Notes: generated by a model from the letters alone, not told the origin. A stretch of 64,000 nucleotides of DNA from Microglena sp. YARC (GCA_022414725.1 CM039462.1:80872538-80936537); one strand, 5' to 3'; counted from the stretch's first letter, positions 31,515 to 43,508 are shown. Program-made: numbers and translations.

Positions 31515-31612
31515 TAAGATCCCAACCGATATCAAGTCATCAAGCGATATCAAGTCATCAACTGATATCAAGTCTTCAACCGATATCAAGTCATCAACCG
31601 ATATCAAGTTCA
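31515..31612 (+). repeat. GATATCAAGTCATCAAC repeat in the 3' flank of the TIC-like gene
   Basis: Five copies of a ~18-bp unit with GATATC, beginning 18 bases after the stop codon. If transcribed it lies in the 3' UTR. Confidence 0.8.
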
Positions 31613-31687
31613 ATAGAAGTTCTCAACCGGAAATCATTGGCAGCTGTTGTCTTACGACTCTGCCTTTTGCATAAAGCTTATAGATTA

Positions 31688-31876
31688 TAGCTTTTCTTTT
31701 CAGCTACCAGCAGCAGCTTCTAGGCAGCTCCCCTGCCAAACCTACATTAATGTTGTGCACCTTGAAGCTGACACAACCAGCTTTCCTGTATAGTTGACAC
31801 CTTAGGGCTTGGCCCAGCGGCTGGCTCAGGCAGCCGCCTAGAAGCTGCTCCTCGTAGCTGAATAGGAAAAGTATGA
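31688..31876. mobile_element. Foldback MITE copy
   Basis: Arms CTTTTCTTTTCAGCTACCAG and CGTAGCTGAATAGGAAAAG, both continuing into CTTCTAGGCAGC-type sequence. The centre is inverted relative to the 6524 copy (TGCACCTTGAAGCTGACACA). Confidence 0.8.
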
Positions 31877-31879
31877 TGT

Positions 31880-32450
31880 AGGTGGCCTAGAACATCTTCA
31901 GAATAGACAGGATGTTGCCTCACTACAGTGCGCTGCTTCTTGGTTGATATAACAGGCAGTTCGCATGAAAGGCTAGAGTAGAAGCTGTATTGAAGCTGGC
32001 TCATTTTTTCTTGGAATCGTATCAATGAGTGTGTGAGTGTTGAGAGTATGATACACAGAATTGGGTAAACTGCCAGACATGTTATCTAGTATTCGGACAG
32101 CTTGGCGATACTTTGCCCATTTTAATTATTATGAACTATGGTTTGGTAGGAGGGGAGTGTATGTTTGGGTGGATGGGGTCTTTGGGTAGAGGGTGTATGT
32201 ATCTGTGGATAGAGGGCACATGTGTTTTGGGGTAGAGGGTGTATGTGTCATGGTTACAGGTTGTATGTGTTTTGGGCTAGAGGGTGTCTTTGGGTAGAGG
32301 GTGTATGTGTCATGGGTAGAGGGTGTGTGTCTTTGGGTACAGGGTATCTGCGTCTTCGAATGGGCCCACCCGCACTAGCTAGAGTAGTTCAGTAGATGGA
32401 AACAAGTTTGGTTCTCCATGTCTCGTTTAATTTAGTTGGCTGGATACTTG
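31880..32450. repeat. No gene; GGGTAGAGGGTGTATGT repeats
   Basis: 32160-32345 consists of degenerate ~30-bp units with GGGTAGAGGGTGTATGTGTC. Nothing recognised in the rest. Confidence 0.6.
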
Positions 32451-32859
32451 ATAGTTAATAGTTGATAGTTGCATGCCACATTCTGTTGGGCAGATGGGAT
32501 GTCAGAGTTACAAATGCAAGTGAAAGGAGAGCAAGGCTGTGTAGCTTAACTTGTTCTGTGGCTTTTTGAAATACCATTGGAATGGAGCCCAATGTTTTTT
32601 TAGTCAGCTTTCTGTAGGTCCAGTTGTGTAGCAAAAGATGCGACGTAGGCTGATTCCGGGATTGTGGCGTAACACGGTATAAGGCAGAGAGAAGAGCGCA
32701 GAGCCCTGGGGAGGTCAATGGGCAGCGCGTCGCACTGGGGTTGCACCGAGTTGCTCAATGTGCGACGCGTCGCACACAAAAACAGTGATGGAGCCTCGAG
32801 GTTCCTTGCCGACAGGCGGTGTGATCGAGGCGGATAGTGCTCTGTTGGGTAGAGCTGCA

Positions 32860-33420
32860 CATAGTCCTATCGTTTGATCGTGATGATACCTTGCTCTTTG
32901 AAATCAGTTGTGGATCTTGTGAGCAAGTCTTCACTTCGATCTTGTCCGCCTTGCTGTCTGATGAGAGTGATGCTTTGCTGTGAGCACTTTCTACCTCCTA
33001 CAGTTATAGATTTCCTTCGATAGAGATTTTGAGGATTGTTTATGAGTGCATGACAGCTATTGGGAGGCATGAGCGACTTTTCTGCAAGAATGCCAGCCAC
33101 TAGGGGAAGGAACAACTTCCCCTTCCTTGGAGTCTCCAACATCAAGGGTGTTTGTCAAAGTCGGATGGGGTGTCAACCTGCGTGTTGTGGATTGGAAGCC
33201 TGTTGTATTGGACAATAAAGGGGTCATGATCAAGTCGCCTAATCTATTTTGAATTGATGGTAACGTGATATGAGTTGGTTCATTGAGCAGCATTGCTTCT
33301 GAGTCATCGTGGTGTTGAAGCAAGAAAGATACGAGGCTGCATTCACCCTTTCCATATAGGATGTCTGCCCCTGAGCAATTCATGGTGGCCTATGGGCGAC
33401 TGGACTACATGTTTTGCATT
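32860..33420 (-). pseudogene. Possible retroelement endonuclease (EEP/APE-type) relic
   Basis: Minus-strand frame from about 33383 reads MNCSGADILYGKGECSLVSF, then LNEPTHITLPSIQNRLGDLI and LTPHPTLTNTLDVG. The pattern N..T....S....DLI....(S)(D)H resembles the C-terminal half of apurinic-type endonuclease domains of LINEs, with the usual SDH altered. The following frame (33145-32867) shows no RT motif. Weak assignment; it could also be an unrecognised host gene fragment. Confidence 0.3.
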
Positions 33421-33429
33421 GATTCCTAA

Positions 33430-34053
33430 ACCCCAGCTCGATGGTACATGGTAGTGCTTGAATGTGTTATGAACCAATGCTGGACACTACGTGCATATAT
33501 GGTACCTATATACCTTGGTTACCTGAACTGAAGCCATGATTTACTTCATGTGTCTTACTTTAATATTATTGTGGGAAGGTCTGGCAGCCTTAGGGCTGCT
33601 CGCCAGTGGATTTGGCATAGGAAATATAACACACTTCTGATACGCACTCCCTAGTAGTGCATAACTCATCAGTTGTTTGTAGATAGCCCTGGCCGACTAT
33701 TGCTTCACTACCACCAACCCTGTTTCCTTGGGTGGTTTTAAGGTTGTTCTGGGTGTTAAGGTTGTTTTCACGGACCATTGCATGCCGTCATCGGTGACCC
33801 TGTAACCAGTGGTCCCTTACCCAGAGTCCCTTTCTTTAGCCTCAACCTGTTCCACTGTTTTGGAGCACGGATGTAGCAGAAGAGCAACAACAAGACGATG
33901 GCTGCTATTTGCAGCTTGATAGATATGGGGCCAGTATTGCCTGGACACTGGCTTGCCACGTACAGGACCACAAGTTTGAGGTTGGTAGGATTAATGTATC
34001 CACGGCAAAACCGTATGCGCATCAGCGCATCATGCTTAGAAACACGGCTCGAA
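33430..34053. other. No gene recognised
   Basis: Short unrelated open frames only. A lone CCGTATGCGC at 34011 echoes the terminus of the element that starts at 34056. Confidence 0.4.
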
Positions 34054-34055
34054 TA

Positions 34056-34617
34056 CCGTATGCGCCTTAAGTATTGGCAAGATTAAGTATTGGCAAATGT
34101 CATTTCCCCCCTAAAAGTGGGTCTCAGAAAAGCATGGCAATACTAACTTGGCAAAGGGGTCTATGGCTTTGACTGTCTCAAGTTCAGACTTGAAATCCAG
34201 TTGGCAAAGGGTCTTATGTTATTGTTACATTTCCTTGTTACAGGTTCACCAAGTAGTCTTCCCAAGCTTGCTGTAAAACTATGTAACAATTCAAAGCAGG
34301 AGCATTAAACTTGCTGGGGCTTAGTAGCCAGACCGGTATATGGGTCCAGCCAGCCAAATTGCTGGCTGGAGCCATGTAACCAAGTTCAAGGATAAGTACA
34401 TGTTGACTAAGTAGTCTGCCCAAGCTTGCTGAAAATAAAACCATGTAGGAATTCAAATCAGGAACATTTAACTTGCTAGGGCTTAGTAGACATAGTACCA
34501 TGGTAACCGTAACTTGGCAAAGGCCAACTACCTGGAGTGGTCTCAAGCTGGACCCCTAACCCGGTTTGGCAAAGGGTCGTTTGCCAAACCGTTTGCCAAT
34601 ACTCAAGGCGCATACGG
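34056..34617. mobile_element. TA-flanked DNA element, 562 bp
   Basis: Inverted termini CCGTATGCGCCTTAAGTATT...AATACTCAAGGCGCATACGG with one mismatch, flanked by TA on both sides (34054-34055, 34618-34619). Subterminal TTGGCAAAGG motifs are repeated. A TA duplication suggests a Tc1/mariner- or PIF-like mode, with no transposase present. A second copy is at 35986-36778. Confidence 0.85.
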
Positions 34618-34800
34618 TATGCAGTTAGTCATGTACTCGTGTCGGTCGTGTGCATGTGTCTCGGTCTTACTTATCACCCCTGATGTACCCAGCCATACAC
34701 GCGCCAAGCCCGACCATGAGGGGACCCCGGGCACCTCGCTATTTTATTGGCATGGCATAGAGTTCGTGTGTTTAGGATGTATGGTGCCTATGCGAGCCTT

Positions 34801-34811
34801 AGAGAGAGAGA

Positions 34812-34893
<82 letters not shown>
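34801..34893. repeat. (AG)n microsatellite
   Basis: About 93 bp of nearly pure AG/GA, with one GGG interruption near 34813. Confidence 0.98.
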
Positions 34894-34898
<5 letters not shown>

Positions 34899-35127
34899 GT
34901 TAGCCTCGTTAGGGGAGGCGTTCACTGGGAAAGGATCTTCATTTGTACTTCCGTTCGAATAAATGCATGTTACCAACCTGTTAGGGCGATGCTCTCTTCC
35001 TCGTTTCCTCGATTTGAGTGTTGTTTTAGGAATTGTAAATTGTTACATCTTCTGGTACTTGAGCTGAAATTGGACACTGTGGCTATGAGGAAGCCGGTGA
35101 GCAAACCAGTTATATATTCGTAGGATC

Positions 35128-35327
35128 GCGTTCAACGTATGGCTCAATGGCAGGTCTCCTTGAACGACGAAGGTGCCGGGTTCGAATCGCCACGGGTGCG
35201 CTTAGTTTGCGGTCGCTGTCAACCGCCATGGTAGCTTTGTCACCAGTAGATTAAGTATCAGCCGTTTCTCTACCGCCGCAAAACGGGGCTTCCTTAAGCC
35301 TACGCCCCACCAGGCGTTATTATTACT
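35128..35327 (+). mobile_element. tRNA-headed SINE, plus strand
   Basis: The head has ATGGCTCAATGGCAGG (A box) and GGGTTCGAATCGCC (B box). The body has GGTCGCTGTCAACCGCCATGG, and the 3' end is ACGCCCCACCAGGCGTTAT. No cloverleaf acceptor stem closes around the boxes, so this is not a tRNA gene. Confidence 0.85.
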
Positions 35328-35329
35328 TT

Positions 35330-35984
35330 TTCATTGGTAGGATACCAACCAGGGTCTGAACTGACTGTTGGCTAAATAACTTGTTGCCTTCATTTCTTGA
35401 CTGTAATAATAAGAACTCCTTGTGCAGACTCCGGTAACGGTACGTATTAGTAAATTGTTGTCTGTTTAAGCCATTCCATCAGATATTGGAATGACATGGC
35501 TCCGTTCCGCACGACTCTGTTTGATATCGAAAACTCAGCCCATAACTTGCAGCGGAGACAAGACGGAGAGCACAACTTTATAATAGCGTAGGTTGTACAC
35601 ATCTTTTAACCCCAGATCTTTGATGTACCGTATCGCATGCATATCTGCCGGCATGCCTAAATAAACCTACATAGCTTATGTAGATACCATCAGTCATACA
35701 CATCGTTTGTGTACGTAAAGCCTTGTAGGCTTGCTTATCGCAAGGTTACTTGGAGGTTAATCAATTCTGAATCTGGTTGGCAAGTCTTAAAAACCGTAAT
35801 TCACCTAGTACTTAAAGTCAGCAAGGTCTTGCTTAGGGTAGTAGGCTGATAGACATATGGGCTTGGGACCGTGGGGTATTCAATCCCATATGGACAACAC
35901 ATTTTAAAATGGTTGGGCCAAGTGGGACCATTGGATGAGTGGACATATCCTACTAATATATAACGTGTTTGATAAGTTATTGCT
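35330..35984. other. No gene recognised
   Basis: AT-richer, unique-looking sequence. CATATCCTACTAATATATAACGTG at 35944 recurs at about 36911, on either side of the next element. Confidence 0.4.
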
Positions 35985-35985
35985 A

Positions 35986-36778
35986 CCGTATGCGCCTTAA
36001 GTATTGGCAAGAATAAGTATCGGCAAATGTCATTTCCCCCCAAAAAGTGGGTCACAGAAAACCATGGCAAAACTAACTTGGCAAAGGGATCTAGGGATTT
36101 TAGTGTCTCAAGTGCAGACCTGAAATTCATTTGGCAAATTTATTTTTGCTTACATGTTTTTGTTACATTTTTTTTAGCAACCAGACCCTAAACCATGTAA
36201 CAATCAAATCAAGAGTATCAAACTTGCTGGGGCTTATTAGCCAGACCGGTATCTGGTCCCAGCAAGCCAAATTGCTGGCCCTATCCGTGTAACCAAGTTC
36301 AAGGTCATGGTACCGTTTAGCATTTTTAAAAATTCAAACCAGACCCAAATGAATTATTCTGTGCATAAGCATCAAGAATATCATAGGCTTGGCCCTTGCC
36401 TACGGCCGTAAAAGACATGTCTACGGCAGTACAAAAGGAAAATGTAGGAGAGAAACACAGTTATCGCTAGGCAGTGTTCACTTCAAGCTTTCTCATTATA
36501 CCACCTAGTCTGCCCATGCGCCTCTCATCATCAGAATATTTATTTATCCAATGGTAGCCAAATAGGCTAAAGAGATCTGCCCGACCGTGGCATGAGGGGA
36601 CTCAGTCAGACAGAGCCGTTGCTTTTTTAGCAAATTCAAACCTGTGTACCGCAAAGTACCATGGTAACCGTATCTTGGCAAAGGCCAAGCACCTGGGGCG
36701 GTCTCGAGGTGGTCCCCTAAACCGGTTTGGCAAAGTGTCGTTTGCCAAACCGTTTGCCAATACTTAAGGCGCATACGG
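35986..36778. mobile_element. TA-flanked DNA element, 793 bp
   Basis: Termini CCGTATGCGCCTTAAGTATT and its complement at the right end (AATACTTAAGGCGCATACGG), perfect over 20 bp. TA flanks both sides (35984-35985, 36779-36780). It is longer than the 34056 copy and includes a stretch (36380-36600) with the CCAAATAGGCTAAAG dispersed repeat, so it probably carries a secondary insertion. Confidence 0.88.
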
Positions 36779-37140
36779 TATTCAAATAAGATATCAACTT
36801 TTAAAAGTAACTAACTGTAAAACTAATTAAGACTTAGAAAATAGTAGAAAATTAGGAATTTAGAAATTTAGAAAACGTTGAATTCGAGGATTCGAGCAAT
36901 CGAGCATCGCCATATCCTACTAATGTATAACGTGACATAGGTGTCAATAGATTTCGGGAGACGTTCTGAGCTCGTCAAGAGGGATGGCCTTGCCATTGAG
37001 GACATGCTAGGCATGGAAGGGAAGGGTCCGCATGGCAGATAGCAGCAGGAACGAAGTTGAGCGAGGTGGATTGTAGCGGTATATCAGAAAGTGCCATTCT
37101 CAAACCTATCGCCACCGGAAATTGTCGGGACAAGCTGGGA

Positions 37141-37440
37141 CAATTCCTATGCAGCGTCGCAAGCGACGCGGAAAATTGGCGGAGTGTGTTGGCAACGGAA
37201 CGACAGGTGGCAACGATGGAGCTGACCGAAGCCAGTTATGAGCTCTGGTTATGAGACAGTCCAGAGAGACAGGCCACAGACAGGCCAGACCAGAGGGGGC
37301 CAGACAGTCGCCAGTCGGTCGGTCCAGTCGGTCGGTCCTCTGGGTCGGTCGGTTGGTAGGACGGTCGCGGTCGGACGAAGGGGTCTCTAGGAGGGGGGGC
37401 TCCGCCAACGAACAATTTCCCTGGCAAACACGCTCCCCTA
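37141..37440 (+). repeat. Dispersed repeat (AATTGGCGGAGTGTGTTGGC family)
   Basis: Shares its first 100 bp with 23909 and 50151. The 3' half is a GGTCGGTCGGT-type expansion. It ends about 270 bp before the pherophorin start codon. Confidence 0.75.
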
Positions 37441-37706
37441 TCTTGCCGCAATTTGCAGCCATCGCGTTCGCATTGCTCTAAGGCTACATTCGTGCTTGAA
37501 ATCAGGGGACGAGGTGGAGTTTGGAGAAAGTGACCTGGGAACTTCTGATAAAGACAAGAAGACAGTCTGTCCATCTGTCCGAGCAACCGAACGGTTCAAA
37601 TTCTGAATGACTAGGTGGTTTCGAAGCAAATATTCATACCGCAACTCAACCCCGTTCCTACACTATTGCCACTCCTCGTCTTTCATCCACCAACAGCTGC
37701 ATTAAA

Positions 37707-40700
37707 ATGGCTTTCGCTGTTCTGGCTACAGCTATCGCCCTGCTTGCTGGTGCGCGAACTTTCGATTACCCCATGCGCGAACACCCTCCCAGCCCCAGAC
37801 AAACAGCTCCGGCTCACATGCAAACGCTAACGACCCACCCCTTTCATCTGGTGTGCATATTTCTACAGCTCAAAGCGTTTCGGCTGCAAGTGGCAGGTGC
37901 GCTCTGAATAGGCTACTCTCGAGACTTGTAACTTCCGACTCCTTGCCGTCCGAGTGGCTGTGCTTCTGTGATTGGCATAGCGCTGTTTCAACTTGCGATT
38001 GTTTGCGCGCTGGCCCTCTAGCCCCTCTCATACTCTCCTCCTCTTCATGTTCTTCGCAGGGCCTTGACTCAATTCGCCCCTGTTCCTTCCTTCCCCTACT
38101 GCCGCTGCGATGACTACGCTGCTGCATCCTCCCCATACAAATTGACGATGACAAACACAACGGTGAGAAACGCCATTTTTGTTTGGCCTTGGCTGGCTTG
38201 GCTGTCGTCGTCTTGCCTGTGGGCGTTTTTTTCTTTTTCTGAGAGTGGGTCGGTCCAACGTTGAATGCTGATTTATCCGATACTTCACCAGTTCGTTTGC
38301 GCTCGACTTTTGCGTGTGCGTCACTTTTGTATTTTCTGTCCTCTCCCGAAGACTCATCCAACGCCCCTCCACCCTCAGGGCCTCGACGATGGCCTGTCCT
38401 ATGGGGAGTACTGCTTCACCATCGAGTTCGTGGGTGGAGAGGGCAGCGTTTGTCGTGGAGCTCTGACCGACAGCATCCACAAGTTCCTCGTCTCCATCCG
38501 TGAGTTATTACCATGCTGCCACGTGCAGCCCCAGTCCTGCCCTGGGTGTGTTAATCAGGTTTAACAACCATTCAATGAGTGTGCCATATCTTCTAGTGCT
38601 GATCAACAACCCATTCAATAATTGTGCCATATCTTGTAGTGCTGATCAACAACCCACTCAATGATTGTGCCATATCGTGTAGTGCTGATCAACAACCCAT
38701 TCAAAGATTGTGCCATATCTTGTAGTGCTGATCAACAACCCATTCAATGATTGTGCCATATCTTGTAGTGCTGATCAACAACCCATTCAATGATTGTGCC
38801 ATATCTTGTAGTGCTGATCAACAACCCACTCAATGATTGTGCCATGTCTTGTAGTGCTGATCAACAACCCATTCAATGATTGTGCCATATCTTGTAGTGC
38901 TGATCAACAATCCATTCAATGATTGTGCCATATCTTGTAGTGCTGATCAACAACCCATTCAATGATTGTGCCATATCTTGTAGTCCTTATCAGACACGAT
39001 GCTTCTGTTGAAGGAGTCATGAAGTCCTCATCCCGTGCCATCTTTTAACATTTGTCACCCCCCACCCCACCCCACCCCAGGCCCGCCTTGCCCTGCCCCC
39101 CTACCGCGCACACAAATTTGCACACACACAAATATCCAAACACACACACCTTAACCAGCACCACATCCCCCGTGTCCCCTAAACCAGCCTTCAATATAAC
39201 ATGTCTCCTACCACTGTCTCAGCCACATTAACTACCGCCCTGTTCCACGCCTCACTGCAGAGGGTGCCTGTGTCCCTGCCTTTGATGTAACTAACAACTA
39301 CATTACTGTTGGTGGCAAGAAGAAGACATCTAGCTGGAGGGCCAAGGACTTCGCTACGGTAGGTTGAGGGTTGACTAGGGTAGGTTTACCCCTCAGTGCG
39401 CCTACTCTTTTGTAGGAGTGGCAACGCCATTCAAACTGAATCCTCGGTGTCGCTGGTTTGTGTAGGGAGATCCACCTCCTGGGGTGAAATACCTTTCACA
39501 ACTAAACAAAAAAGTAGGTCAATCACCAGAACTAGTCCAAATGATGATTGGCAATGTCTACTATCCCGAGAATGTTATAACAATGATGGTTGGAGTATGC
39601 ACATGTGACCTGCTAGTCTAATTCCATGGTTTGCTACATTTCCATTCCATGGTTTTCTAGGTCTTTGGCAAGATAGATTAAGAGCCTGATAGTCTAATTC
39701 CATCGTTTGCTGATCAATGCCAGATCATATGACTGTGCACCTGCATCATCATGGACAAAAAGACATGGACAAAATCAGGGGGTGTTCAAGAAGTATTTTT
39801 TCGGCACCCATGCTATTAAGTTTTGTTTTTTGCCCTTACCCCCCCCAACGGTTCAGGGGCCTACGAGTAACAGCGTGTGCCTCCCCACATAAGTTTTTAA
39901 CACCCCCCAAACAAAATCACCGCAAAAGAGTCATCATCGTTAAAGACATGGCCATCTGGGCTCCGTCAAGCTGCGGGCATATTCGGAGTCCAAGAGGGCA
40001 CATGGTAAATATAAATGTAGTATTATATAGTGATACATGAAATAACACAACTCTGTCATAGATATATCAAGGTGCTGTTCAGACATCTTTCGGTTTTGTG
40101 AATACTTACATACTCCCCTCTTCTGTCTCCCCTTTCTCCTGCTCAGGCATCTGTGCTGGAGCTCTTCAGCCTGGGATTGAACTCAGCTCACAGTGGCACT
40201 AAGGTGAGAATGATGGCCAAATGGAGTATCAGAACTTTAGGCGCCCGAGCACGGCTCCGGCAGTGTTTCCATTTTGTGTACGAGTGGTAGTTTTATTTGT
40301 GTACAAGTAGTAGTACCACATGCACGCCCACTCCATTGCTCCATGTCCCTTACATGCCCCCGCCTTCTTTCCTGTATTTGCTCCACACTTGTACGTGTGA
40401 ATGTGTGTATAGATCATGGAATCAGTTGTGCGCCAGGCATGTGTGAGATAGCGACTAGTCTGGGGGAGGTGGCACTGTTGTACTGATGCCAAAGAATCTC
40501 TCTACGAATGTGCTAGATAATTTGTTTTCTTGTTAGGAGGTTGCTACAGAGACACAAGAATCCGGCAAGTATGCATCATCTGCCACCAATTGTGCCAAAT
40601 TAGCAACGCGGCAATACCTTGAATAAACTCATGTACATGTATTTTCTCCAGAAGTGCAAATAAATTACATACGTTTGTATACGTTTATACGGCTTCTACA

Positions 40701-40944
40701 AATATATATATACGTTTGCTTCCCAACCCTAATCATCTGCCACCCATTGTGTAGACCAGCCTTCTGCTCCTGATCAGCTTCTGGCCTGCCCCTAACCCTT
40801 GCCTTACACCCCTTCCAGATCTGCATGCGTGCATCCGCTCCTTGCGACCAGCCCGAGAACTTCTTTGACACCATGCCACCCACCGTTGGCCTGTCTGAGT
40901 CTGCCCACCACAAGTGCTGCCCTGTGATGAAGGCCGATATCTAA
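37707..40944 (+). CDS. Single-domain pherophorin-like secreted protein
   Basis: Proposed exons: 37707-~37852, 38060-38162, 38379-38499, 39261-39358, 40147-40203, 40819-40944, about 216 residues. All introns except the first have clear GT-AG borders with matching phase; the first donor (GTGCAT) was chosen for phase only. It starts with a signal peptide (MAFAVLATAIALLAGA). Pherophorin hallmarks follow: FPYCRCDDYAAASSPYKL, then YGEYCFTIEF, the Cys at GSVCRGAL, and near the C-terminus KICMRASAPCD with a final HHKCCPVMKADI. Pherophorins are Cys-rich extracellular matrix glycoproteins of volvocine algae. The usual Hyp-rich (SPPPP) rod and second domain are absent, so this is a short single-domain member. 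Confidence 0.85.
38595..38990 (+). repeat. 43-bp minisatellite in pherophorin intron 3
   Basis: About nine copies of GTGCTGATCAACAACCCATT followed by CAATGATTGTGCCATATCTTGTA, highly homogeneous. It lies wholly inside the intron. Confidence 0.95.
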
Positions 40945-41520
40945 GGGTGATTACTCTCTGCGTGGACAACAGGACTAACTCACATGCCTACTGTCATTAG
41001 CCAACCGGTGCCGTGCTCGCACACACTAGTTTTTTTTCAGCATAGAGTGAGCTACTAGATTTACTGTGATCTCCCTTTTGCATACACACGTGATAAAGTC
41101 GACAATTCCCAGCATCCCTGGCGAAACTAACATTGCGCTACTTTGTATGTGGTGGGGAGGGTCTTGTTCCTTGCTTTAGCTAGATATAGTTTGATTGTAT
41201 GGTCTGTCAACTTAGCCACCGACACTGGTCGGAGCAACAAATAAACATGTTAAGGAATACACTACCATGCAAGTCTCCAGACTGCAGAATGGAGAAAATG
41301 TCATCACATTCGTGTAGACTGTTTAAAGAAACGTGCTGGATACCGTAGTAGGCCATTTGCCTACAATCAAGCTTCTGACTTGGTTCTTAGCACCGAACTT
41401 CACTGATAATGTAGGTAGCACGGACTTGGATTATTATGGTAATGTGTAAGATTTGGCGATTATCGGTCAGGCGACTTCATTTGTAAGTTTTGAGCGGGCC
41501 TCTCCAGGCAGATTCGACAC
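40945..41520 (+). other. 3' flank of the pherophorin-like gene
   Basis: No second gene seen. AATAAA occurs at about 41240 and TGTAA, the common volvocine polyadenylation signal, at about 41446. Which one is used cannot be decided from sequence. Confidence 0.4.
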
Positions 41521-41528
41521 ATCTCTGG

Positions 41529-41667
41529 TACCATATTATAGTATTTCATGAAGTCCCCCAGCTCTGCGTCCCGAGGCGCAACCAATTGCATAGCCTGCGC
41601 CCTGAGATGCAAAGAACCAACTGGAGCTGCGTTTGCGAAGCAGGACGCAGAGTCCTGAACAACCCTG
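41529..41667. mobile_element. hAT-like MITE with perfect 8-bp TSD, short copy
   Basis: Ends TCCTGAACAACCCTG on the right; the left terminus is eroded (TACCATATTATAG). ATCTCTGG stands on both sides (41521-41528, 41668-41675). Internal GCGTCC/GACGCA motifs link it to 43829-44040. Confidence 0.85.
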
Positions 41668-41686
41668 ATCTCTGGTAGCATATACT

Positions 41687-41861
41687 TAGGGAACGGCAAC
41701 TTATATAGTTGTTTGGAAAACTAATATTCACTAATATTATTAAAGTGTCACAATAATATTAAATTTTCAAATAAATTCGTATGTCTGGTAAGACGGCTCG
41801 TCCGGCTAATATTATATAACATTGTTTATTCACTAATATTATATAACATAGCAGACCCCTA
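41687..41861. mobile_element. hAT-like MITE, TAGGG termini, perfect 8-bp TSD
   Basis: 175 bp, starting TAGGGAACGGC and ending CAGACCCCTA, between two copies of CATATACT (41679-41686, 41862-41869). Second member of the 595-769 family. It lies only 19 bases from the end of the preceding MITE. Confidence 0.9.
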
Positions 41862-41869
41862 CATATACT

Positions 41870-43500
41870 TGATATGGATTCCTGGCTCCAGCCTGAGTGT
41901 TCAAACAATACATTTGCAACTTCCTTCGTAGAACTCAGTAACGGATTAGAACATAACGATATCAGATGGTGGAGTGGCTTGAAGTTCCTTAAAGCGAGTC
42001 TGTACAACAGTTACAACAACTTTGGACTTGTACTGGATTGGCTGTACGACATGATGCTTCAACGTCCCATCAGGTTCTACTGGTGTGTGCCTGGCTGGAT
42101 CGGAGTGTAACATTCTCTTCCAGCCAACTCTGGGCTGCTCACCAGTGTCACCACCTTCCAAATCCAATTTCCCTGGTGCGATAGCCTACGGAAACCAGGG
42201 AGCAAACAAAAAGAATTATACAGGTTAAAAACTTGTACCACACGCCTCGTAATGAGGCGTACTCTGCATTTATGTTTAAAAACTTGTTCAGATATGTGCC
42301 TCGTTGTCTACACGTAGATGGCATTCAAATGTTGCTTGCTCAAACTTACATGTCTAAATATCTTCTTGAACTTGGCTACAAGGCTCCAGCCTTTAGGGCT
42401 ACTCACCGTCTTCAGCAGCAACATTCAAAACATTCCTCTGATCATAACATAATTGGTTCAATTTCTTCGTATCGTGGACTCAATAGCAAAAGCAGACCAC
42501 TGGACCCGTGCGTCGCCATGCAGCGACGGAATTTTGACCGAATGGCGAGGCGTCGTCGAAAACAGTGAACATACATAAACTTTTAAACCAGCTGACATCC
42601 TTGCACAATGCAAGAGGGTGGTGTGCTCCTACTTGAACAATAATTTTCTGTAAGGCTAAGATCAGCAGCTTCTAGGCAGCGCTCTGAGCTGCCCACTGGG
42701 CTGCACCCAAAGATCTATGGAATCAATGACAAAAGCAGAGGCAACTTTTCGCTGCCTTCCAAGTCTACACTTTCTGTATTGTACATCAAATAAAGGAGAG
42801 GTATGTGTTCTCAGTTTGGGAAACCTAAGTCTGATCAATTCATCTTGAAGCTCACCCATTTACATACCGATGCCGCATATACCGGCAAGTCACACAATCA
42901 AGAATTCCATAGGACAACAGGTCGCTTCCACCTGTCTGTTACCACTTTCAAATGACGTATGCATATTTGATTTTACGAAATAATGAAACGCAACGCCTCC
43001 CACCCATCCCCAGCATCCCATCAAACTCTGCATGGCACAAGCATACACCACTCCAAAATCTGCGTGGCAGTATGGCATACGCACATGCCCTTCACAACTC
43101 TGTGTGTGCCATGTACACAAAAATGTATCAAAAACCCAGCTGCTGTGCTAGCAGGCTTATCTATAGTTAAATACCATTCAATGTACCTCTCCTCTAGACT
43201 GATGAGAAACGCGTCTCTGGGGGGAAAGGCCTGGCCCGGCCTGGCCCCACGTACTGGTGTGCCTCAGCGCGATAAGGTCTGACGACCAATCTCCTTACTA
43301 TGCCTTGGTTGACTGGTGAAATATTATTTCATTCCTACGCAGCTGCGCCCGACTGTGCCCAGTGCACGGGGGCCAGTGGGGCCAGTGCACTGGGCAAATA
43401 CGTGGACTGAAGCTGGATGGAAGGTGTGGCTCCCTTGGTTCGACAAATTGGGTTTTGGGCTTTGACAAATTGAGTATCAATCCCCCGCGAGGTGTAGCGA
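41870..43500. other. No confident gene; dispersed repeat fragments
   Basis: 42480-42553 is antisense to the start of the 22440 retroposon (TTTTCGACGACGCCTCGCCA on minus). 42665-42740 is a foldback-MITE fragment (GCAGCTTCTAGGCAGC). The open frames at 42233-42568 and 43362 have no recognisable domain. Confidence 0.45.
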
Positions 43501-43508
43501 TCGTCCAG

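Noticed and set aside
35128..35210. Possible tRNA gene with A and B boxes
   Set aside because: No closing acceptor stem, and the same body and tail recur with different heads; it is a SINE head.
38595..38990. CRISPR-like regular repeat
   Set aside because: A contiguous minisatellite with no unique spacers, in a eukaryotic intron.
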